Source: Microbacterium maritypicum MF109 | Lineage (GTDB): Bacteria > Actinomycetota > Actinomycetes > Actinomycetales > Microbacteriaceae | Assembly (NCBI RefSeq): GCF_000455825.1 | Contig: NZ_ATAO01000101.1 | Coordinates: 1 to 64,000 of the forward strand | Direction of reading: 5' to 3' | DNA: 64,000 nt | In this document: positions 34,328 to 42,176 of the stretch, in pieces | Position numbering within the stretch: the stretch's first letter is position 1 | Layout of the letters: each line of letters starts with the position of its first letter | Notes under the pieces: generated by a model | Databases searched by the model: none | Seen by the model: the letters and a program-made list of their open reading frames with translations, nothing else | What the model was told of the DNA's origin: nothing | Translations under genes and position numbers: made by a program

Positions 34328-35082
34328 TGGCCGCCGGCCCCCTCGACAGCGGACCGCTCGTCGTCGAGCGTCACGACGACCGCGTGGTGGCGACGCTCCA
34401 CCGACCGCACAAGCGCAACGCGATCGACCAGGCCACGATCGACGCGATCCACGTGCTGTGCGCCGAACTCGAAGCCGTGCCGCGCCCGCTGATCCTCACC
34501 GGGGCCGGAGGAGTGTTCGCCGCGGGCGCCGACATTGCCGAGCTGCGCGAGCGCCGTGCGGCCGATGCGCTTCGTGGGATCAACGCCCACGCGTTCATCC
34601 GGCTCGCCGAGCTGCCGATGCCGGTCATCGCCGCGATCGACGGGTACGCCCTCGGTGGAGGAGCCGAACTCGCCTATGCCGCGGACATCCGCATCGCCTC
34701 GCCATCGCTCGCCATCGGCAACCCCGAGACCGGGCTGGGCATCCTCGCCGCAGCGGGGGCAGGGTGGCGCCTGAAGGAGATCATCGGAGACGCCAGGGCC
34801 ATCGAGCTGCTGCTCACCGGTCGCACCGTGAAGGCCGATGAGGCGCTGCGCATCGGTCTCGTATCGGCGATCCATGAGACAGCGGAGCTTCTGCCCGCCG
34901 CCCACGCCCTCGTCGATCGCATCGCCCGCAACGACCGGGCAGCCACCATCGCGACCAAGCGTGTCTTCCGCGCGCCGCGCGACCACCATCCCGCCGTCGA
35001 CCTGGAAGCGCAGGCCGAGCTCTTCGAGAGTCCGGAGAAGTTCCGGCGGATGACCGACTTCCTGGAGCGGAGAGACCGATGA
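34327..35082 (+). CDS. paaF: Enoyl-CoA hydratase (2,3-dehydroadipyl-CoA hydratase)
   Basis: A 251-residue crotonase-fold protein. CoA and oxyanion-hole segments are GVFAAGADIAEL and DGYALGGGAELAYAADIRIAS; the second catalytic glutamate lies in NPETGLGI. A GPEAEL-like C-terminus (AQAELFESPEKFRRMTDFLERR) is usual for PaaF/EchA8-type hydratases. Overlaps paaJ by one base (TGATG) and paaH by four, so it is co-translated with both. Assigned as PaaF rather than PaaG because the full hydratase glutamates are present. Confidence 0.87.
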   Translation: MAAGPLDSGPLVVERHDDRVVATLHRPHKRNAIDQATIDAIHVLCAELEAVPRPLILTGAGGVFAAGADIAELRERRAADALRGINAHAFIRLAELPMPVIAAIDGYALGGGAELAYAADIRIASPSLAIGNPETGLGILAAAGAGWRLKEIIGDARAIELLLTGRTVKADEALRIGLVSAIHETAELLPAAHALVDRIARNDRAATIATKRVFRAPRDHHPAVDLEAQAELFESPEKFRRMTDFLERRDR

Positions 35083-35948
35083 CCGAGAGCAGTTCCCCGG
35101 CCCCGCGACACGTGGGGGTGCTCGGCGGCGGACGCATGGGCGCCGGGATCGCCCACGCATTCCTGCTGGCAGGCTCCCGCGTCACCGTCGTCGAACGCGA
35201 TGCCCATGCGGCCAGATCGGCATCGGCCCGCGTGCTCGAATCCGTCGACTCCTCGATCGCCAGAGGCACGGCGGGCGAATCCGTCGACCGGTACCGGGAG
35301 CGTCTCGCCACGGGCACGGATACGGCGCTGTTCGCGTCGTGCGCGCTCGTCGTCGAGGCGGTGCCGGAAGACCTCGCCCTCAAGATCGATGCGCTCCGAC
35401 GCGTCGAGGCGGCGATCGCGCCCGACGCGGCGATCGCCTCGAACACCTCCTCCATCTCTATCGATGAGCTGGCCGCCGTGCTCGATCACCCCTCACGCTT
35501 CCTCGGCATGCACTTCTTCAACCCCGTGCCGGCCTCCACGCTCGTCGAGATCGTGCGAGGTGCGACCACGGCTCCCCCGCTCGTCGATTCCGCCCGCAGC
35601 TGGGTGGAGGCGCTGGGCAAGACGCCGATCGTGGTGGCAGATGCCCCCGGATTCGCGTCCTCCCGACTCGGCGTCGCCGTCGGCCTCGAGGCGATCCGCA
35701 TGCTCGAGGAAGGCGTCGCCTCCGCCGAGGACATCGACGCCGCGATGACGCTCGGATACAAGCACCCGGTCGGCCCGCTCCGGCTCACCGACATCGTCGG
35801 CCTCGACGTGCGGCTCGGCATCGCCGAGTACCTCGCCGCGCATCTGGGCGAGCGCTTCGAACCTCCCGCCCTGCTGCGTCGACTGGTCGCCGAGGGACAC
35901 CTCGGCCGCAAGAGCGGACGCGGCTTCTACGAATGGGACGCCTCATGA
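35079..35948 (+). CDS. paaH: 3-hydroxyacyl-CoA dehydrogenase
   Basis: A 289-residue NAD-dependent enzyme of the HbdH type. Rossmann motif VLGGGRMGAGIAHAF, ASNTSSISIDELA and the signature FLGMHFFNPVP with its catalytic His, then the C-terminal domain ending HLGRKSGRGFYEW. It oxidises 3-hydroxyadipyl-CoA. Shorter than the duplicated E. coli PaaH (about 475 residues) but of normal length for actinobacteria. Its stop (35946-35948) lies inside the first of the tandem repeats that precede paaZ. Confidence 0.88.
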   Translation: MTESSSPAPRHVGVLGGGRMGAGIAHAFLLAGSRVTVVERDAHAARSASARVLESVDSSIARGTAGESVDRYRERLATGTDTALFASCALVVEAVPEDLALKIDALRRVEAAIAPDAAIASNTSSISIDELAAVLDHPSRFLGMHFFNPVPASTLVEIVRGATTAPPLVDSARSWVEALGKTPIVVADAPGFASSRLGVAVGLEAIRMLEEGVASAEDIDAAMTLGYKHPVGPLRLTDIVGLDVRLGIAEYLAAHLGERFEPPALLRRLVAEGHLGRKSGRGFYEWDAS

Positions 35949-35989
35949 AGGGAACCCTCATGAAAGGAACCCACATGAAAGGAACAGAG
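35942..35989 (+). repeat. Tandem 15-bp repeats carrying start codons and ribosome binding sites
   Basis: Three units of 15 bp (ctcATGAAGGGAACC, ctcATGAAAGGAACC, cacATGAAAGGAACA) precede the final ATG of paaZ at 35990. In-frame ATGs occur at 35945, 35960, 35975 and 35990; each AAAGGAA or AAGGGAA serves as a ribosome binding site for the next ATG. The repeat overlaps the paaH stop. Confidence 0.85.
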
Positions 35990-38071
35990 ATGATCGAGAC
36001 CCTCCCCAGCTACGTCCAGGGAGAGTGGTGGACGCCGTCGTCCGACGCGAAGACCACCGAGGTCCGGGATGCGTCGACGGGTGAGGTCGTGGCCCGTGTC
36101 TCGACCGAGGGACTCGATCTGGGCGCCGCCCTCGAGCACGCCCGCACCGTGGGCCAGGTCTCGCTGGGAGAGCTCACCTTCCATCAGCGTGCCGTGCGCC
36201 TCAAGCAACTGGCTCTCGCCCTGACGGAGCGCAAGGCCGAGCTGTACGAGCTCTCCAGCCGCACCGGTGCCACGGCGCAGGATTCCTGGGTGGACATCGA
36301 CGGCGGGATCGGCGTGCTGTTCGCGTACTCGAGCAAGGGCCGACGCGAGCTGCCGAATGCGAAGGTGTATGTCGACGGAGGCGTGGAGAACCTGTCCAAG
36401 GACGGCTCCTTCCTCGGCCGCCACATCTACACGCGGCTGCGCGGCGTCGCCGTGCAGATCAACGCCTTCAACTTCCCGGTCTGGGGATCGCTCGAGAAGT
36501 TCGCGCCCGCGTTCCTCGCCGGCGTCCCGACCCTGGTGAAACCCGCCACCCCCACCGGGTACCTCGCCGAAGCCATGGTGCGCGTGATGGTGGAGTCGGG
36601 GCTCCTTCCCGACGGCTCGCTGCAGCTCGTCTCGGGCAGCGTGCCCGGTCTCTTCGACGAGCTGCGGCTGGGCGACCTCGTGGCCTTCACCGGTTCGGCA
36701 TCGACGGCCGAGCAGCTGCGCGCTCACGATTCCGTGCAGACGGGAGGTGTGCGCTTCACGAGCGAGACCGATTCGATCAACGCCTCGATCCTCGGGACGG
36801 ATGCCGTCTCCGGCACGCCCGAGTTCGACGCGTACGTCAAGCAGCTCGTCGCCGAGATGACCACCAAGGCCGGCCAGAAGTGCACGGCGATCCGCCGCGC
36901 GATCGTGCCGACGACTGCCGTCGACGACGTCATCGCCGCAGTCCGGGAACGCCTCTCGACACGTGTCGTCCTCGGCGACCCCCGCGCCGAGGGCGTGACG
37001 ATGGGTCCGCTCGCCTCGATCGCGCAGCGCGAGGAGGTGCTGCGTCAGGTCGGCCGCCTGCAGGCCGGCGGAGGAGAGCTCGTGATCGGCACGACCGATG
37101 CACCGACCGTCCGGCACGGCGACGGCAGCGAAGGGCCGGCCCCCGACGGTGCGTTCGTGGCGCCGATGCTGCTGCGGTTCCCCGACCCGGAAAGCGCGGC
37201 GGTCAACGAGATCGAGGCGTTCGGCCCGGTGTCGAGCATCGTCGGCTACCGCACCCTCGATGAGGCGAGCGCCCTCGTGGCCCGGGGCGGAGGGTCGCTC
37301 GTGACGAGTGTGGCCACGCACGACCCCGAGGTCGCTGTCGCACTCGCGACCGGCATGGCCGCGTACAACGGGCGCGTGCTCTTCCTCGATCGCGATGATG
37401 CGCGCAGCTCGACCGGGCACGGTTCCCCGCTCCCGAACCTCGTGCACGGCGGCCCCGGGCGCGCGGGCGGAGGCGAGGAGCTCGGCGGCATCCGCGCCGT
37501 GCTGCACCACATGCAGCGCACCGCGGTGCAGGGCTCGCCCGAGATGATGACCGCCCTCACCGGCGTCTGGCATCAGGGAGCGACCTCACGCCCGTACGAG
37601 CAGAGCGACGGAGTGCATCCCTTCCGCAAGTCGCTGGCCGAGCTCCATGTGGGCGACCAGGTGGCGAGCGGTTCCCGCACCGTCACCCTCGAGGACATCG
37701 AGACGTTCGCCGCATTCACCGGCGACACGTTCTACGCCCACATGGATGAGACCTCGGCCGCAGCGAACCCGTTCTTCCCGGGACGCGTCGCCCACGGCTA
37801 TCTGCTGGTGTCGTGGGCTGCGGGGCTCTTCGTCGACCCGGCGCCCGGCCCCGTGCTCGCCAACTCCGGGCTCGAGAACCTGCGGTTCGTGACGCCGGTC
37901 TCCCCCGGCGACGACATCCGCGTCGAGCTCACCGCCAAGCAGATCACTCCGCGGGAGACCGACGAGTACGGGGAGGTGCGCTGGGATGCCGTGCTGAAGA
38001 ACCAGCACGACGACATCGTGGCCACCTACGATGTGCTCACGCTGGTCGCGAAGGAGAAGGCGCAGGTCTGA
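35990..38071 (+). CDS. paaZ: Bifunctional oxepin-CoA hydrolase / 3-oxo-5,6-dehydrosuberyl-CoA semialdehyde dehydrogenase
   Basis: A 693-residue fusion: an aldehyde dehydrogenase (about 1-530) with INAFNFPVWGSLEKFAPAFL and the nucleophile Cys in KAGQKCTAIRRAIVP, and a C-terminal MaoC hotdog domain (about 555-690) with TGDTFYAHMDETSAAANPFFPGRVAHGYL that hydrolyses the oxepin ring. Length matches PaaZ of other bacteria when translation starts at 35990; the three upstream ATGs would add 5, 10 or 15 residues of a repeated MKGT peptide. Last gene of its transcript, closed by a hairpin shared with the opposite operon. Confidence 0.93.
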   Translation: MIETLPSYVQGEWWTPSSDAKTTEVRDASTGEVVARVSTEGLDLGAALEHARTVGQVSLGELTFHQRAVRLKQLALALTERKAELYELSSRTGATAQDSWVDIDGGIGVLFAYSSKGRRELPNAKVYVDGGVENLSKDGSFLGRHIYTRLRGVAVQINAFNFPVWGSLEKFAPAFLAGVPTLVKPATPTGYLAEAMVRVMVESGLLPDGSLQLVSGSVPGLFDELRLGDLVAFTGSASTAEQLRAHDSVQTGGVRFTSETDSINASILGTDAVSGTPEFDAYVKQLVAEMTTKAGQKCTAIRRAIVPTTAVDDVIAAVRERLSTRVVLGDPRAEGVTMGPLASIAQREEVLRQVGRLQAGGGELVIGTTDAPTVRHGDGSEGPAPDGAFVAPMLLRFPDPESAAVNEIEAFGPVSSIVGYRTLDEASALVARGGGSLVTSVATHDPEVAVALATGMAAYNGRVLFLDRDDARSSTGHGSPLPNLVHGGPGRAGGGEELGGIRAVLHHMQRTAVQGSPEMMTALTGVWHQGATSRPYEQSDGVHPFRKSLAELHVGDQVASGSRTVTLEDIETFAAFTGDTFYAHMDETSAAANPFFPGRVAHGYLLVSWAAGLFVDPAPGPVLANSGLENLRFVTPVSPGDDIRVELTAKQITPRETDEYGEVRWDAVLKNQHDDIVATYDVLTLVAKEKAQV

Positions 38072-38108
38072 CGGCGGCGTCGCAACGACCGCCGGATCCC
38101 GGTCAGAC
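38066..38108. terminator. Bidirectional terminator between paaZ and the TetR gene
   Basis: GTCTGAC (38066-38072) pairs with GTCAGAC (38102-38108), enclosing a second stem CGGCGG(c)GTCG/CGACCGCCG. The hairpin contains the stop codons of both convergent genes and has no T run. Confidence 0.6.
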
Positions 38109-38744
38109 GGCAGGGACTCCGGCGTCGTCGTTCGTGCGCAGCCCGTCGAGGGCGATCGCGACCACGTCGTCGGCGAGACGGTCGGCGCCCTCGCGCCCCC
38201 CGGGTCGGTACCACTCGACGATCGAGTTGATCATCCCGAACACGAGACGCGCGACCACGCTCGCATCGATGTCGGCACGCAACGCGCCCTCGCTCTGCGC
38301 CTCCGACACCAGCGCGGTGATCCGACGGTCGAAGGCCCGACGGCGGATCAGCGCCTTGCGCTCCACGTCGGTGTTGCCCCGTACGCGCAGCAGCAGCGTC
38401 ACGGCCGGCAGCTGCTCCACGAGCACACGGACGGCACCGCGCAGCACATGCTCGAGGCGGTCCACCGCGTTCGAGGCCTCCGGTCCATCCTCCGATTCCG
38501 GAAGCGGGTTCTCGACCACGGCTTCCAGCCCGCTCAGCGCCGCATCGAGCGCGAGGTCGAGGATCTCGTCCTTCGAGCCGAAGTGGTGGTAGATCGCCGA
38601 CTTCGACAGGCCGAGCCGCTCGGCGAGCATGCCGATCGACGTCGCGTCGTACCCGTGCTCGTTGAAGGCGGCGACGGCGACGCCGAGGATCCCCTGCTGG
38701 TCGTAGCCGGGGCGGCCGCGTCGTGTGCTCTGCATCTCGGACAT
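38103..38744 (-). CDS. paaR: TetR-family regulator of the phenylacetate genes (PaaR-like)
   Basis: A 213-residue TetR protein. The N-terminal helix-turn-helix is DATSIGMLAERLGLSKSAIYHHFGSKDEIL; the C-terminal part ends with the family-typical MINSIVEWYRPGG ligand-domain helix. It ends the minus-strand paaI-paaK-paaR line and sits between the two paa transcripts of block 1, making it the obvious binder of the four 22-bp palindromes; phenylacetyl-CoA would be the expected inducer by analogy with C. glutamicum PaaR. An in-frame ATG at 38762 is an alternative start. Gene name by context. Confidence 0.85.
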   Translation of the reverse strand: MSEMQSTRRGRPGYDQQGILGVAVAAFNEHGYDATSIGMLAERLGLSKSAIYHHFGSKDEILDLALDAALSGLEAVVENPLPESEDGPEASNAVDRLEHVLRGAVRVLVEQLPAVTLLLRVRGNTDVERKALIRRRAFDRRITALVSEAQSEGALRADIDASVVARLVFGMINSIVEWYRPGGREGADRLADDVVAIALDGLRTNDDAGVPAV

Positions 38745-38820
38745 CACCCCACAGTCTCGCACCCGATCAGCCGCACAGGCCGGATCGCCGGCCGCGAGGC
38801 GATCCGGGTGTCGTCCGTCG

Positions 38821-40146
38821 TCACCGCAGGTCGTACACCCGCTTGTACTTCCCCTCGCTTCGCGGCAGCGTCCCCGGCTCTTCCAGCTGGACGGCGACCG
38901 TCGACCCGACGAAGATCTTGATGCGCTGCGCGAGCACCTCCGCGGCGCTCTGGCAGGTCTCGACGGACAGGTCGGGGTGGCGTTCGATCCGCACCTTCAA
39001 CGTGTCCATCCGGCCGTCCTTCGACAGCTCGAGGATGAAGTGCGGCGTCAGCTGTTCGATCCCCAGCACCAGCTCCTCGATCTGGGTGGGGAACAGGTTC
39101 ACCCCGCGCAGGATGATCATGTCGTCGTTGCGGCCCGTGATCTTCTCCATGCGGCGCATCCCCGGACGCGCGGTCCCCGGCAGCAGACGGGTGAGGTCGC
39201 GGGTGCGATAGCGGATCACGGGGAAGGCCTCCTTCGTCAGCGAGGTGAACACGAGTTCGCCGAGCTCCCCGTCCGGCAGCACCGCCCCGCTCTCGCCGTC
39301 GATGATCTCCGGCAGGAAGTGGTCCTCCCACAGGTGCGGGCCGTCCTTCGTCTCGAGGCATTCGTTGCCCACCCCGGGCCCCATGACCTCGCTGAGTCCG
39401 TAGATGTCCAGAGCGTCGATTCCCAGACGCTGTTCGAGCTCGTGGCGCATCTCGTTCGACCACGGCTCGGCGCCCAGGACAGCGACCTTCAACGACGTGG
39501 AGCGCGGGTCGACCCCCTGCGCCGCCATCGCGTCGGCGATCGTGAGCAGATAGCTCGGAGTGCACAGGATCGCATCCGGCTCGAAATCGAGGATCAGCTG
39601 CACCTGACGGGCCGTCTGGCCACCGGACATCGGGATGACGGTCGCACCGAGCGCTTCGATGCCCGCGTGCGCGCCGAGTCCCCCCGTGAACAGTCCGTAT
39701 CCGTAGGCGTTGTGCACCTTCATGCCGGCGCGGATGCCACTCGCCCGCAGCGAACGCGCCACCAGAGAAGCCCACCGGTCGAGATCGCCCCTCGTGTAGC
39801 CGACGACCGTCGGCCGGCCCGTGGTGCCGCTGGATGCGTGGATGCGGGCGACGTCGGACATCGGCACCGCGAACATCCCGAACGGATAGGTCTCGCGCAG
39901 ATCCGCCTTGGTCGTGAACGGCAGCCGCTGCACGTCATCCAGGGTGCGGATGTCATCCGGATGCACACCCGCATCATCGAACTTGCGCGTGTAGAGAGGG
40001 ACGTTCGCGTACGCATGGCGAACGGTCTGCTGAAGCCGTTCGAGCTGGAGAGCCGCGATCTCCTCGCGACTCATACGCTCTTCGGCGTCGAGCTCGTCGG
40101 CTGCGGGAGGGCGGACACGGGAGGGCGTTGCGGTCGTCGTCGACAC
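38821..40146 (-). CDS. paaK: Phenylacetate-CoA ligase
   Basis: A 441-residue adenylate-forming ligase that activates phenylacetate with ATP and CoA, the entry step of the pathway. Core motifs are HASSGTTGRPTVVGYTRGD (P-loop), VNAYGYGLFTGG-like sequence at 150 (HNAYGYGLFTGGLGAH), DIYGLSEVMGPG and the C-terminal GRNDDMIILRGVNLFPTQIEE with the conserved glycine hinge. Start is GTG at 40146, preceded by GGAG at six bases. Lies 21 bases downstream of paaI in the same transcript. Confidence 0.94.
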   Translation of the reverse strand: MSTTTATPSRVRPPAADELDAEERMSREEIAALQLERLQQTVRHAYANVPLYTRKFDDAGVHPDDIRTLDDVQRLPFTTKADLRETYPFGMFAVPMSDVARIHASSGTTGRPTVVGYTRGDLDRWASLVARSLRASGIRAGMKVHNAYGYGLFTGGLGAHAGIEALGATVIPMSGGQTARQVQLILDFEPDAILCTPSYLLTIADAMAAQGVDPRSTSLKVAVLGAEPWSNEMRHELEQRLGIDALDIYGLSEVMGPGVGNECLETKDGPHLWEDHFLPEIIDGESGAVLPDGELGELVFTSLTKEAFPVIRYRTRDLTRLLPGTARPGMRRMEKITGRNDDMIILRGVNLFPTQIEELVLGIEQLTPHFILELSKDGRMDTLKVRIERHPDLSVETCQSAAEVLAQRIKIFVGSTVAVQLEEPGTLPRSEGKYKRVYDLR

Positions 40147-40167
40147 GAGGGGCTCCGGAGGTGGGGA

Positions 40168-40596
40168 TCAGAGGGTCTGGTTGGTGGTGCGGGAGCGTCC
40201 GCGGAACTCGGCGACGGGCTCACCCTGCTCGTCGACCACGCTCACGTCATAGATGCCGGAGCGCCCCGTGCGCGTCCGTCGGACCGCCGTCGCGGTGAGC
40301 GTCTGGCCGGACACGGTCGATTTGAGAAAGGAGATGTCCGCACCCGCCGCGACCGTCACCCGGTCATCCTCGTTGCACGCGATCGCGAAGGCGGTGTCGG
40401 CGAGGGCGAACACGAAGCCGCCGTGCGTGATGTGGAAGCCGTTCGTCATGTCGTCCCGCACGCGCATCGACACGATCGCATGGCCCGGATCGTCGCGTTC
40501 GACGACGAGCCCCAGTGCGGCCGATGCGCGGTCACGTTCCATCATGGCTCGATTCGGGCGCACGGCATCCGGCGTCTGCGTCGTCGCTTCCGTCAT
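40168..40596 (-). CDS. paaI: Phenylacetyl-CoA pathway thioesterase
   Basis: A 142-residue hotdog thioesterase. The PaaI signature NGFHITHGGFVFALADTAFAIACNE holds the active-site Asp and the conserved His-Gly-Gly. PaaI rescues CoA from dead-end pathway thioesters. ATG at 40596 is preceded by GAGGAGG; an upstream in-frame start at 40653 would overlap the operator. First gene of the minus-strand paaI-paaK-paaR transcript. Confidence 0.9.
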   Translation of the reverse strand: MTEATTQTPDAVRPNRAMMERDRASAALGLVVERDDPGHAIVSMRVRDDMTNGFHITHGGFVFALADTAFAIACNEDDRVTVAAGADISFLKSTVSGQTLTATAVRRTRTGRSGIYDVSVVDEQGEPVAEFRGRSRTTNQTL

Positions 40597-40651
40597 CGTC
40601 GACCTCCTCGTCGAGCGGGTCGGATGCGCACCTGCAGCACCCGATCCGCTC

Positions 40652-40682
40652 ATACTAACCGACCGATCGTTCAGTTAGTCAA
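40652..40682 (-). promoter_or_regulatory. paaI promoter with PaaR-type operator in the spacer
   Basis: On the minus strand TTGACT (40682-40677) and TAGTAT (40657-40652) form a promoter with a 19-base spacer. The spacer is filled by the 22-bp palindrome at 40654-40675, plus-strand half-sites ACTAACCG and CGTTCAGT, so repressor binding would mask both elements. Confidence 0.7.
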
Positions 40683-40710
40683 ACGGAAGCCCCGCCGAGC
40701 CTTCCGAGCG

Positions 40711-40726
40711 CCCCGCCCCCGCGGGG
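40711..40726 (-). terminator. Terminator hairpin of the 429-residue lipoprotein gene
   Basis: CCCCGC and GCGGGG form a six-bp GC stem around CCCC, seven bases after the stop of the lipoprotein gene. A second small stem CGGAAG/CTTCCG follows at about 40684-40706. Confidence 0.45.
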
Positions 40727-40732
40727 TGAAGC

Positions 40733-42022
40733 TCAGCCGAAGTCGGGGAGCCGGCGCAGCGTCGCGTCCTCCGTCAGGATTCCGGTGATCACGGCATCCG
40801 GGTCCGCGGCGTCGCGATCGACGCGGAACCGGATCGCCTCTCCCTCGCGAGTCGTCCACTGGTACAGGTACTCCCCCGACGACACGATCCTGATCGATGT
40901 CCCGCCCGGGAACGCGCTCATGGCTTCGGCCACGGTGTCCCCGATCCTCACATCGCCTGCCGCCGGCAGCGCAGCCGGGTCCTCACGCGGCTCATCCGCG
41001 ACGTTGGCGAAGCCGACCGAGGCGGCGACCACCACGGTGGCGCCGTCGTCCGTCCAGAGAAGCAACGACGCAGCCCCGTCGGGACTGACGATCCGGGTCT
41101 GCCCGCCCGCCCACTCCGACCGGATGACCTCCGCTCCCGGCACCGCCGCGATGGCGTCGTCGAGCTCGGTTCCGAGGACGATCGGTCCGATACCCTCGAC
41201 GGTCACGTCCCACGTGCTCCACGCGGCTCCGGGGTCGACCGCGGGCGGGGAGGCAGGGGCCTCCGGCGGATTCGCGGTCAGCTCCTCCACCAGCCGCTTC
41301 TGGGCGGCGGATGCCTGGTCCCGGAGGAAGGACGCGGCCTGCGCGCTGTCGAAGGCGGCTTCGCCGGAGAACGGCTGCCAGAAGTTCACGAGCACATTGC
41401 CGACCGAGGCATACCCCTGGTAGAGACGGTGTCCGCCGCCGAACCCGTCATCGATCACCAGCGACCCCGCGACGGCCCGAACTCCGTCCTCGGACTCCGC
41501 CGTGGTCGAATCGAACGTCGACGCGCCGCCCCCGTACGCGAACTGCGCGCACTGCTGAGCGGCGTCGACGTACGTGTCCATGAGCCCCTGCGCCGCCGCC
41601 TCGTCGGCGAACTGGAGCACATGCAGCCACCCCTCCCTCTGCTCGGGCACAGCACTGGTCCAGGTGACGGAGCGTGCACCGATCGACGTCAGGGAGGGTT
41701 CGTACACCAACGAGCTGCAGATCGCCGGCGAGAGGTCGGGACCACCGCCGTCGGAGACCTGGATCAGGGACGGTGTCGGCGTGCCGACCTCACCGACGTC
41801 GGGCAGGATCCTCGCGATATCCTCCGCGCTCGGCAGGAACCAGTCGAGCTCGTCGCCGACGAAGACCGCGGGGCCGGCATAGGGCTCCGGTGCCGATTCG
41901 ACCGGCGACGGGGTCGGTTTCGGCGTCGTCTGAGGAGCCGGGGTGCATCCGGACAGGGCCACGACGGCCCCCACGGCCAGCAGCCCGAGAGTTGATCGCG
42001 AATAGGACCGCAGCGCGGACAT
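40733..42022 (-). CDS. Lipoprotein of unknown function
   Basis: A 429-residue lipoprotein with lipobox VALSGC (Cys26) and a Pro/Thr-rich linker. Two parts follow: residues about 50-270 with a PknH-sensor-like flavour (CSSLVYEPSLTSIGARSVTW, QQCAQFAYGG) and a C-terminal part (about 300-429) with repeated TVEGIGPIVLGTELDDAI and AGDVRIGDTVAEAMSAFPGG units, which look like two copies of one small domain. ATG at 42022 is preceded by CGGAGGG. It is single-gene by spacing. No function can be given. Confidence 0.75.
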   Translation of the reverse strand: MSALRSYSRSTLGLLAVGAVVALSGCTPAPQTTPKPTPSPVESAPEPYAGPAVFVGDELDWFLPSAEDIARILPDVGEVGTPTPSLIQVSDGGGPDLSPAICSSLVYEPSLTSIGARSVTWTSAVPEQREGWLHVLQFADEAAAQGLMDTYVDAAQQCAQFAYGGGASTFDSTTAESEDGVRAVAGSLVIDDGFGGGHRLYQGYASVGNVLVNFWQPFSGEAAFDSAQAASFLRDQASAAQKRLVEELTANPPEAPASPPAVDPGAAWSTWDVTVEGIGPIVLGTELDDAIAAVPGAEVIRSEWAGGQTRIVSPDGAASLLLWTDDGATVVVAASVGFANVADEPREDPAALPAAGDVRIGDTVAEAMSAFPGGTSIRIVSSGEYLYQWTTREGEAIRFRVDRDAADPDAVITGILTEDATLRRLPDFG

Positions 42023-42176
42023 GAGCCCTCCGATTGCTCGTGGGTGGCCACTCGCCCCCCTCTCCTCTGAGCTTAGGGGCCGGCCCGCCACAGCGTCACC
42101 GAGCGCGCATGTCGATATCAGAATGAAACGGAGAATATGTCGCTGCACGCATATGGTGCGGGCTGACCCGGGTCGC

